NCBI GenBank assembly: GCA_030616825.1
Contig: JAUWWO010000015.1
Coordinates: 1 to 7,167, forward strand
Length of the DNA: 7,167 nt
From: Candidatus Margulisiibacteriota bacterium
Lineage (GTDB): Bacteria > Margulisbacteria > WOR-1 > JAUWWO01
Direction: 5' to 3'
Each line of letters begins with the position of its first letter. Positions within the stretch are counted from its first letter, which is position 1. Shown here in pieces: positions 1 to 4,208 of this stretch. The notes below the pieces were generated by a model. It did no database searches, was not told the DNA's origin, and saw nothing but the letters and a program-made list of their open reading frames with translations. The position numbers were made by a program, and so were the translations under genes.

Positions 1-314
1 GTTATACCCTCTTTTATTGCTTCCTTGATTAACTCATATCCAGGATCAGAAATCCCGGGCATTCCAGCATCGGATACTAAGGCTGCGGATTTCCCTTCCT
101 TTATGAGATTTAAGATGTATTTGGTTTTCTCCCTGATGTTAAACTTGTGGTAGCTTGTAAGTGTCGTTGATATTTTGTATTTATTGAGAAGCTTTTTTGT
201 GTGACGTGTATCTTCGGCAGCAATGATATCTACTTCTTTGAGAACTTTCAATGCGCGAAGCGTTATATCCTCAAGGTTGCCAATGGGAGTAGCGCAGACA
301 TATAATTTGCTCAT
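1..314 (-). CDS. rsmI: RsmI, 16S rRNA 2'-O-ribose C1402 methyltransferase (partial)
   Basis: This is the N-terminal part (about 104 residues) of RsmI; the rest lies beyond the left edge. The family uses SAM to 2'-O-methylate C1402 of 16S rRNA in the decoding centre. Visible family motifs, in order, are TPIGNLEDIT (residues 9-18), AEDTRHTKKLL (about 33-43), a SYHKFN segment where most members have SYHEHN, and the SAM-pocket loop SDAGMPGISDPG (about 81-92). These are diagnostic of the tetrapyrrole-methylase-fold RsmI branch. The ATG at 314-312 shares one base with the bactofilin stop codon (TGATG), and no good Shine-Dalgarno precedes it, so translation is probably coupled to the bactofilin gene. 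The identity is secure; completeness cannot be judged. Confidence 0.95.
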   Translation of the reverse strand, partial: MSKLYVCATPIGNLEDITLRALKVLKEVDIIAAEDTRHTKKLLNKYKISTTLTSYHKFNIREKTKYILNLIKEGKSAALVSDAGMPGISDPGYELIKEAIKEGI

Positions 315-751
315 CAACCAGTTTTTACAGTCTTAAACAATTTCGAGGACTCGATCCCCGCTGCTTCTCTTCTTTCAGCTTCCAAGCTCTTCTTTGAGAT
401 GGCCTCCATGTTTACCTTGCCTTTGTATATCGCCCCCTCGTCTACAACCAGCCTATCTCCAGTTATATCGCCATAGACCCTTCCCGTCTTTGTTATCTCA
501 AGTCCATTCGAAGCTATAATATTTCCATTTATCTCTCCCGAAACGATTATCCTCTCTCCAACGAGATTCCCAACAACTTTACTTCCCTCCCCAACAAAAA
601 TATCTCCCTTTGCCGAAATCTTCCCTTCAAATTCTCCATCAATACGGACCGCTCCCTTTGTATTTATCTCCCCCTTTACCTGAGCATCATGCCCGACAAC
701 AGAGTTAATAACACCATAATCTATTGGCTTTCTTTTTCCAAACAACCCCAT
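314..751 (-). CDS. Bactofilin-family cytoskeletal protein
   Basis: A 145-residue bactofilin (formerly DUF583, sometimes named CcmA). Bactofilins polymerise without nucleotide into filaments through a short right-handed beta-helix and often recruit cell-wall enzymes. The core spans about residues 18-112 and shows the expected short glycine-rich repeats, including VKGEINTKGAVRIDGEFEGK (25-44), the following KGDIFVGEGSKVVGNLVG stretch and VYGDITGDRLVVDEGA (92-107). A short basic/hydrophobic head (MGLFGKRK) and a charged, probably disordered tail flank the core, as is usual. The start is ATG with a strong GGGAGG at 761-766, nine bases upstream. The gene begins 20 bases after the M23 peptidase stop and ends in a one-base overlap with rsmI, so all three are probably one transcript. 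Partnership with the neighbouring M23 enzyme is inferred from known bactofilin/M23 pairs. Confidence 0.93.
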   Translation of the reverse strand: MGLFGKRKPIDYGVINSVVGHDAQVKGEINTKGAVRIDGEFEGKISAKGDIFVGEGSKVVGNLVGERIIVSGEINGNIIASNGLEITKTGRVYGDITGDRLVVDEGAIYKGKVNMEAISKKSLEAERREAAGIESSKLFKTVKTG

Positions 752-772
752 TTTTTTATTCCTCCCTTATAA

Positions 773-1759
773 TTATTTTGCTTTATTCCAGATCTTGCTT
801 GCCGTAAATATATCCAGATTAAGGTAGCTCACGGGATTAACTATATATCCACTTTTAACTATATATCCACTTTTTCGTAGTTCATAGTGAACATGTGGGC
901 CTGTTGCAAGTCCCGTCGCCCCTACATAGGCAATTATCTGCCCTTTTCTTACCCTTCCTCCTAAGGCCACTGCAAGTTTCGAACAGTGTCCGTATAAACT
1001 CACTATACCATAAGCATGATCTATCATGATAGATTTTCCATAACCACCTCTCCACCCTGAGAAAGTAACAATCCCATTTGCAGCAGCTCTAATAGGAGCA
1101 CCATACCACGAAGTTATATCAATCCCTGTATGGAATCCTCTCCATGGTGAATATCGATATCCAAACCTTGAGACAATCCTTCCATAAACAGGCCATATAG
1201 ATGGGGTATGAGCAAAACGATTCCTGATGTATTTAACTCTTTCCTTTAGACTGTCTAAGCTTTCCTCTCTCTCCTTAAGCCCTTTGTCCACTACGTTTAA
1301 GTCCGTTGTGACTTCTGATATCTTCTGTTTTGTGGTGGACTCGGTCTTACCTAGCTTCAACCTCTGGGCAGAAGCAACGATTCCGGAGAGATCCACTTTT
1401 GGTTTTTTGATTTTTATCCCGAGCATCTTTCTTAATTCATTATCTCTATCGACAAGTTCTGTTATGGCTTGCTTTACCTGTGATGTCTCCTGAGTAAAAT
1501 AATCTATTTGTTCTTTCTGCTCTTCATTAACCTGCAGTGTTACCCTGTAATGCAAGAGTCTCCTAGAGAGCGCTGATGTATAGATAATGGATGACGAAAC
1601 GAAAATAACACAAATCAATAGAACAAAAAGTGTAGAATAAACGACCCATTTAGGAACCCTAAAGGTATATACGCCTCCAGCAGAGCTGTGAGGAATAATG
1701 ATAAACGTAAAGTACTTATTTTTGGAGATCCTTAACCCCTGCCTTGGCAGAAGACCCAC
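773..1759 (-). CDS. Membrane-anchored M23 family metallopeptidase (peptidoglycan hydrolase)
   Basis: A 328-residue protein with a short cytoplasmic head, one transmembrane helix (about 38-60), a coiled-coil periplasmic stalk (about 68-180) and a C-terminal LytM/M23 zinc peptidase domain (about 188-312). Likely zinc ligands are H210 and D214 in FHTGIDI and H291 in HVHYE; H258 (YGHCS) and H289 are the accessory histidines. The family cuts peptide cross-links of peptidoglycan. Placement directly before a bactofilin gene fits the known bactofilin-M23 shape modules. The start is GTG at 1759: an in-frame TGA lies at 1783-1781 and no other ATG/GTG/TTG precedes the conserved KYFTFIIIPH segment, so GTG is the only conventional choice, although the GGGAG abuts it with almost no spacing. 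An exact 18-base tandem duplication (839-874) repeats KSGYIV after the HxH motif. Confidence 0.92.
   Translation of the reverse strand: MGLLPRQGLRISKNKYFTFIIIPHSSAGGVYTFRVPKWVVYSTLFVLLICVIFVSSSIIYTSALSRRLLHYRVTLQVNEEQKEQIDYFTQETSQVKQAITELVDRDNELRKMLGIKIKKPKVDLSGIVASAQRLKLGKTESTTKQKISEVTTDLNVVDKGLKEREESLDSLKERVKYIRNRFAHTPSIWPVYGRIVSRFGYRYSPWRGFHTGIDITSWYGAPIRAAANGIVTFSGWRGGYGKSIMIDHAYGIVSLYGHCSKLAVALGGRVRKGQIIAYVGATGLATGPHVHYELRKSGYIVKSGYIVNPVSYLNLDIFTASKIWNKAK
839..874 (-). repeat. Exact 18-bp tandem duplication inside the M23 catalytic domain
   Basis: Two identical 18-base units lie head to tail (839-856 and 857-874; plus-strand unit AACTATATATCCACTTTT). On the coding strand this duplicates six residues in frame, giving KSGYIVKSGYIV between the HVHYELR motif and NPVSYL. 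M23 family members usually have one short connector between these two motifs, so the second copy looks like a recent slippage event. Because the copies are identical at every base, including third positions, either the duplication is young or it is an assembly artefact. Confidence 0.9.
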
Positions 1760-1780
1760 CTCCCTGGTGTGGTTGCAATA

Positions 1781-1835
1781 TCAGGGCGACCGGATTCTCC
1801 GCCAGAGGCGGATGCGCCTTTGGCGCAGAACCGGC
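1781..1835 (-). pseudogene. tRNA 3'-end fragment with two-hairpin palindrome in the T-loop
   Basis: On the minus strand this piece has a T-stem GCCGG (1835-1831) and CCGGT (1793-1789), pairing 5/5 with one G-T wobble, then an acceptor 3' strand CGCCCTG and discriminator A (1781). The T-loop reads TTC, then a 30-base insert, then GAAT, so the insert sits between positions 56 and 57. No D-arm, anticodon arm or 5' acceptor strand precedes it. The G72-A73 end is the bacterial proline type. It is a remnant, 22 bases upstream of the M23 start codon. Confidence 0.65.
1798..1827. repeat. 30-bp double-hairpin palindromic insert
   Basis: Two perfect six-base-pair hairpins lie back to back: TCCGCC-AGA-GGCGGA (1798-1812) and TGCGCC-TTT-GGCGCA (1813-1827). 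They interrupt a T-arm-like sequence exactly between C56 and the following purine. The outer TCCGCC/GGCGGA arms are shared with the larger palindrome at 2149-2188, suggesting one family of small palindromic elements. There is no coding capacity. Confidence 0.8.
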
Positions 1836-1868
1836 ATCCCATACTAAAAAGTCAACTTTTCCAAAATA

Positions 1869-1914
1869 TCGGGGCGAGGGGATTCGAACCCCTGACCTCT
1901 GCACCCCAAGCCGA
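1869..1914 (-). pseudogene. 3' half of a tRNA-Pro (anticodon GGG)
   Basis: Read on the minus strand, this piece has an anticodon arm TCGGC-TTGGGGT-GCAGA (4 of 5 stem pairs, G-A mismatch), variable bases GGTC, a perfect T-arm AGGGG-TTCGAAT-CCCCT, the acceptor 3' strand CGCCCCG and discriminator A. The anticodon loop is identical to that of the intact tRNA-Pro(GGG); the T-arm and acceptor match tRNA-Pro(CGG) except for one loop base. The sequence in front of it (1915 onward) has no D-arm or 5' acceptor strand. A matching 5' half lies at 2057-2090, on the far side of the intact gene. Confidence 0.75.
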
Positions 1915-1945
1915 GAGATTTATGTTTTACATTATTATCATAAAA

Positions 1946-2021
1946 TCGGAGCGGCGGGATTTGAACCCACGATCCCTACCACCCCAAGGTAGTGCCTTAG
2001 ACCAAGCTGGGCCACGCTCCG
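1946..2021 (-). tRNA. tRNA-Pro(GGG)
   Basis: This folds as a complete cloverleaf of 76 bases including discriminator A (1946): acceptor CGGAGCG/CGCTCCG (7/7), D-loop AGCTTGGTCTA, anticodon stem CTACC/GGTAG (5/5), loop TTGGGGT with anticodon GGG at 1985-1983, T-stem GTGGG/CCCGC (one wobble) and loop TTCAAAT. C1-G72, A73 and anticodon bases G35-G36 are the bacterial proline identity set. The D-stem has one C13-A22 mismatch. CCA is not encoded, so the end must be added by the CCA-adding enzyme. It decodes CCC/CCU. The flanks just outside the acceptor are nearly complementary to each other (2022-2034 with 1933-1946). Confidence 0.93.
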
Positions 2022-2056
2022 ATTTATTATAATACATAAACAAACGCAAACCTCGA

Positions 2057-2090
2057 GTTAGAGCGCTAGACCAAGCTGCGCCATGCCCCG
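2057..2090 (-). pseudogene. 5' half of a tRNA-Pro
   Basis: The minus strand reads acceptor 5' strand CGGGGCA (2090-2084), TG, a perfect D-stem GCGC/GCGC around D-loop AGCTTGGTCTA, then T and CTAAC, after which tRNA-like sequence stops. The 11-base D-loop is identical to that of the intact tRNA-Pro(GGG). C1 is the proline-type first base. Its acceptor strand would pair 6/7 with the acceptor end of the 3' half at 1870-1876, the exception being an A7-C66 mismatch. It lies upstream of the intact tRNA-Pro(GGG), which starts 36 bases further on. Confidence 0.72.
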
Positions 2091-2130
2091 AAATAATATC
2101 ATTTTCGCATCAATTAAGCAATAGAGAAAA

Positions 2131-2200
2131 ATCGGAGCGGTGGGATTTTCCGCCTTCGTCCACGACCTTCGGTCGGGACTTCGGCGGACAGGGAACCCAC
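2131..2200 (-). pseudogene. tRNA-Pro 3'-end fragment with long palindrome in the T-loop
   Basis: The minus strand shows a perfect T-stem GTGGG (2200-2196) and CCCAC (2144-2140), acceptor 3' strand CGCTCCG and discriminator A (2132), the same acceptor end as the intact tRNA-Pro(GGG). The T-loop is split as TTC, then a 44-base insert (2192-2149), then AAAT, i.e. between positions 56 and 57. No anticodon or D-arm precedes it. The stem-rich insert and the TTTTT following A73 might also end transcription from tRNA-Pro(CGG), but the U-run is eight bases from the stem, so that role is weak. Confidence 0.65.
2149..2188. repeat. 40-bp imperfect palindromic insert
   Basis: TCCGCC (2149-2154) and GGCGGA (2183-2188) form perfect outer arms. 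Inside, GTCC-A-CGACC pairs with GGTCG-GGAC apart from one bulged base, around a TTC centre, with a three-base internal mismatch (TTC opposite TTC). The result is a long hairpin of about 15 pairs on either strand. Its outer arms match those of the insert at 1798-1827, and both sit at the same T-loop position. It looks like a small non-coding palindromic element. Confidence 0.78.
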
Positions 2201-2215
2201 TCGTTCCTAAAAACT

Positions 2216-2289
2216 TCGGGGCGAGGGGATTTGAACCCCTGACCTCTTGCTCCCGAAGCAAGCGCTCTACCAAGCTGAGCCACGCCCCG
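2216..2289 (-). tRNA. tRNA-Pro(CGG)
   Basis: A complete 74-base cloverleaf including discriminator A (2216): acceptor CGGGGCG/CGCCCCG (7/7), D-arm GCTC-AGCTTGGTA-GAGC (4/4), anticodon stem CTTGC/GCAAG (5/5) with loop TTCGGGA and anticodon CGG at 2255-2253, T-arm AGGGG-TTCAAAT-CCCCT (5/5). C1-G72, A73 and G35-G36 identify it as bacterial proline tRNA; it reads CCG. CCA is not encoded. It begins 25 bases after the aspartokinase stop codon on the same strand with no terminator between them, so it may be partly cotranscribed; a weak promoter of its own lies at 2307-2334. Confidence 0.95.
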
Positions 2290-2306
2290 ATCAATTGTAA
2301 AAACTC

Positions 2307-2334
2307 ATAATACTTTAACTACTGCCTAATCCAA
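2307..2334 (-). promoter_or_regulatory. Possible promoter for tRNA-Pro(CGG)
   Basis: On the minus strand TTGGAT (2334-2329) and TATTAT (2312-2307) are 16 bases apart, predicting a start near 2300, about ten bases before the tRNA. The -35 matches the sigma-70 consensus at only three of six positions and the element overlaps the last codons of aspartokinase, so this is tentative. Confidence 0.3.
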
Positions 2335-2800
2335 AGTTATCGTGAAGAATCTGAACTGCTTTTTTGCCTTGATCGGCTTTTATCACACATGATATCTTTA
2401 TCTCCGAGGTGCTTATCATCTCTATGTTTATCTTTTCAGAGGCCAGCGCGTCAAACATCTCCGAAGCAACTCCAGGTTTACTCACCATGCCCACTCCTAC
2501 AAGAGAAACCTTTGCCAAATTTGCATCAGAGACAACACCTTCGGCATGAAGTTCCTTGCCAACACGCTCTGTTACCTCAACAGCTCGCTTAACCTCGGCC
2601 TTTTTAACTGTAAATGCCATATCTGCCTGAGTCCCTGCAGAATGAATACTCTGAACAATCATGTCCACATTTATGTGCTCTTTAGCCAAAGCACCAAAAA
2701 GTTTTGCAGCAATCCCGGGCTTATCCGGGATTTTAAGTATCCCAACCTTTGCTACATCGGTATCCAGGGCTACCGCCGTAACAGCTTCCTTCTTTTCCAT
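2315..2800 (-). CDS. Aspartokinase regulatory (beta) subunit from internal in-frame start
   Basis: Within the aspartokinase gene, Met246 (ATG at 2800-2798) is preceded by AAAGGAGG at 2816-2809 with an eight-base spacer, the strongest ribosome-binding site in this window. Translation from it would yield a 161-residue protein containing only the two ACT domains. In Bacillus subtilis aspartokinase II and in the Corynebacterium and Thermus enzymes, the beta subunit arises in this way from an in-frame start at a similar position, forming an alpha2-beta2 enzyme with effector sites at the interface. The start signal is directly visible; expression is inferred from the family. Confidence 0.7.
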   Translation of the reverse strand: MEKKEAVTAVALDTDVAKVGILKIPDKPGIAAKLFGALAKEHINVDMIVQSIHSAGTQADMAFTVKKAEVKRAVEVTERVGKELHAEGVVSDANLAKVSLVGVGMVSKPGVASEMFDALASEKINIEMISTSEIKISCVIKADQGKKAVQILHDNFGLGSS

Positions 2801-3535
2801 TTTACCAACCTCCTTTATTAAGGTTCCTTCTTCTTCACTGAAACTCGATCGCAGATGAATCGTTATCCCATAAACCCGTGCGCATTCGACCGACCTTGGG
2901 TGAAGAACCTGGGTTCCTAAACTCGCCAACTCCAGCATCTCTTCATAAGAAAGAGAATGCAGCTTCCTGGCATTCTTTACAATCCTGGGATCAGCCGTAT
3001 ATACCCCATCTACATCCGTATAAATGTCACAAACCTCTGCTTTTAGCGCTGCAGCAATGGCCACAGCAGAGGTGTCTGATCCGCCTCTTCCGATAGTGAT
3101 GATATCACCCTTGCTGTCAACCCCCTGAAAACCGGTTATGACAACAACCTTTCCTTCTTTTAGCTCCCTTTTGATTCTGTCGAGTTCAATGCCCTTGATC
3201 CTTGCTTTTTTATAGATATCTTCCGTAATGATGCCTGCCTGTCCACCGGTAAGGGATATGGCAGGACAGCCTAAATCTAGGAGTGCCATAGCCAGAAGCG
3301 ACGCAGATATCTGTTCGCCGGTGGAGACAAGCATATCGTACTCTCTGTGATCTGGAGAGCTCGAAACTTTATGCATAAGCTCAATAAGCTCGTCCGTAGT
3401 ATGTCCCATAGCAGAGACAACAACGATCAGATCGCTGCCTTGCTTCTTTAGCCTTGCAAGTCGTTTTGCTACATTCTTTATTTTCTCCGGTGTTCCAACC
3501 GAAGTTCCACCATATTTATGAACTAGTAGTGCCAT
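2315..3535 (-). CDS. lysC: Aspartokinase (alpha subunit / full-length)
   Basis: A 406-residue aspartate kinase phosphorylating L-aspartate with ATP, the first step towards lysine, threonine, methionine and diaminopimelate. The kinase domain (1-240) has KYGGTSVG (7-14), VVSAMG (39-44), STGEQISASL (71-80), GRGGSDTSA (149-157), the YTDVDGVYTADPR loop (172-184) and LHPRSVE (211-217). Two ACT domains follow (about 263-335 and 343-406; VGILKIPDKPG and VGVGMVSKPG), the usual site of lysine/threonine feedback. Length and layout match the Bacillus/Corynebacterium-type enzyme that makes a separate beta subunit; an internal start is present at residue 246. The ATG at 3535 has CGGAG five bases upstream. 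The promoter predicted at 3558-3586 gives a leader of only about 16 bases, leaving no room for a lysine riboswitch, so control is probably allosteric. Confidence 0.95.
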   Translation of the reverse strand: MALLVHKYGGTSVGTPEKIKNVAKRLARLKKQGSDLIVVVSAMGHTTDELIELMHKVSSSPDHREYDMLVSTGEQISASLLAMALLDLGCPAISLTGGQAGIITEDIYKKARIKGIELDRIKRELKEGKVVVITGFQGVDSKGDIITIGRGGSDTSAVAIAAALKAEVCDIYTDVDGVYTADPRIVKNARKLHSLSYEEMLELASLGTQVLHPRSVECARVYGITIHLRSSFSEEEGTLIKEVGKMEKKEAVTAVALDTDVAKVGILKIPDKPGIAAKLFGALAKEHINVDMIVQSIHSAGTQADMAFTVKKAEVKRAVEVTERVGKELHAEGVVSDANLAKVSLVGVGMVSKPGVASEMFDALASEKINIEMISTSEIKISCVIKADQGKKAVQILHDNFGLGSS

Positions 3536-3557
3536 ATATTCTCCGATTAACCTCGAA

Positions 3558-3586
3558 ATTATATCATATTATCGTTCGTTTGAAAA
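3558..3586 (-). promoter_or_regulatory. Promoter of aspartokinase gene
   Basis: On the minus strand -35 TTTTCA (3586-3581; 4/6 to consensus) and a perfect -10 TATAAT (3563-3558) are separated by 17 bases. The predicted start near 3551 leaves a leader of about 16 bases holding the CGGAG ribosome-binding site. The -35 overlaps the -35 of the divergent yajQ promoter by five bases. Confidence 0.6.
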
Positions 3587-3608
3587 TTAGCCATGCAAAT
3601 GTTATATT
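3580..3608 (+). promoter_or_regulatory. Promoter of yajQ
   Basis: -35 TTGAAA (3580-3585, 5/6 to consensus) and -10 TATATT (3603-3608, 5/6) with an ideal 17-base spacer predict a start near 3615. The remaining leader of about 14 bases contains the GAGG at 3616-3619, nine bases before the ATG. Confidence 0.65.
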
Positions 3609-3628
3609 ACGCCTTGAGGTGATTTACT

Positions 3629-4120
3629 ATGGCTAAAGAATTCTCCTTTGACATCGCATCCAAACCAAATATACAGGAAATCGACAACGCAATAAACATG
3701 TCGATGAAAGAAATACTTAATCGCTTTGATTTTAAGGGGAGCAGTAGCTCCATCAAAAGAGAGGGAGAGGTGTTCCACCTCATTTCAGATGACGAATACA
3801 AACTCAAAAGCGTCATAGATATTTTTAAAACAAAGCTTGTAAAAAGAGGAGTTTCTCTTAAATTTCTGGAATATGGAAAAATTGAGCAGTCTCTGGGCGG
3901 GGGAGCAAAGCAAGATGTGAAAATCAAATCCGGTATAACACTGGAGCAAAGCAAGAAGATAAATATAATGATAAAGGATTCCAAGTTTAAAGTAAAAACA
4001 CAGATTCAAGGGGACCAAATCAGGGTCTCAGCCAGGAGTAAAGACGACCTCCAGGATATTATTAAGATGCTCCGCAGTGCTAACCTGGATATAGAGCTGC
4101 AGTTTGTTAATTATCGATAA
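3629..4120 (+). CDS. yajQ: YajQ family nucleotide-binding protein
   Basis: A 163-residue member of the YajQ (UPF0234) family, which has two ferredoxin-like RNA-binding-type domains. It matches the family along its whole length and at the usual size: FSFDIASK (5-12), NRFDFKGS (31-38), DDEYKLKSVID (54-64), KLVKRGVSLKFLEYGKIE (68-85), then the C-terminal block KDSKFKVKTQIQGDQIRVS and SKDDLQDII, ending LQFVNYR. Family members bind nucleotides; a Xanthomonas homologue binds cyclic di-GMP and acts with a transcription factor, but no such partner is visible here. The protein lacks a signal peptide and should be cytoplasmic. It has its own promoter (3580-3608), diverges from aspartokinase, and ends against the inverted repeat shared with the convergent TPR gene. 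Identity is clear; physiological role unknown. Confidence 0.95.
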   Translation: MAKEFSFDIASKPNIQEIDNAINMSMKEILNRFDFKGSSSSIKREGEVFHLISDDEYKLKSVIDIFKTKLVKRGVSLKFLEYGKIEQSLGGGAKQDVKIKSGITLEQSKKINIMIKDSKFKVKTQIQGDQIRVSARSKDDLQDIIKMLRSANLDIELQFVNYR

Positions 4121-4191
4121 AATAGGGAATGGGGATTAGAGATTGTGGATTTTGGGGCCTTTTATCTCCAGTCTCTAGTCTCCAGTCCCTA
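4119..4191. repeat. Inverted imperfect heptad repeat between convergent genes, possible terminator
   Basis: Between the yajQ and TPR stop codons lie two seven-base-periodic arms. The right arm (about 4168-4195) is four copies near CYAGYCY; the left arm (about 4123-4150) has the complementary GGGGATT-like heptads. Arms 4123-4144 and 4170-4191 are inverted copies with 18/22 exact pairs around a 25-base loop. Read as plus-strand RNA, three of the four mismatches become G-U wobbles, giving 21/22 pairs. Read as minus-strand RNA the stem is followed directly by UUUU (4122-4119), so it could end the TPR transcript. No coding capacity is seen. Confidence 0.7.
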
Positions 4192-4208
4192 GCCCTCAAC
4201 CTTCTTCT

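Noticed and set aside
1227..1493. 88-codon open frame antisense to the M23 gene
   Set aside because: Serine/leucine-rich shadow of the lysine/glutamate-rich coiled-coil region; no start context or family resemblance.
2131..2200. Intrinsic terminator for tRNA-Pro(CGG)
   Set aside because: The hairpin is strong, but the U-run is separated from the T-stem by the eight-base acceptor remnant; kept only as a remark in the fragment entry.
1716..2294. Open frames across the tRNA tract on both strands (60-90 codons)
   Set aside because: They run through tRNA genes, fragments and palindromes; peptides such as GSNPLAPKF and SGVRIPSPR are the usual spurious translations of tRNA T-arms.
3536..3628. Lysine riboswitch or attenuator ahead of aspartokinase
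   Set aside because: The spacer is only 93 bases, shared with yajQ, and the predicted leader is about 16 bases; no room and no matching structure.
3607..3984. 125-codon open frame antisense to yajQ
   Set aside because: yajQ matches its family end to end in the other strand; the antisense frame is a phenylalanine/serine-rich shadow.
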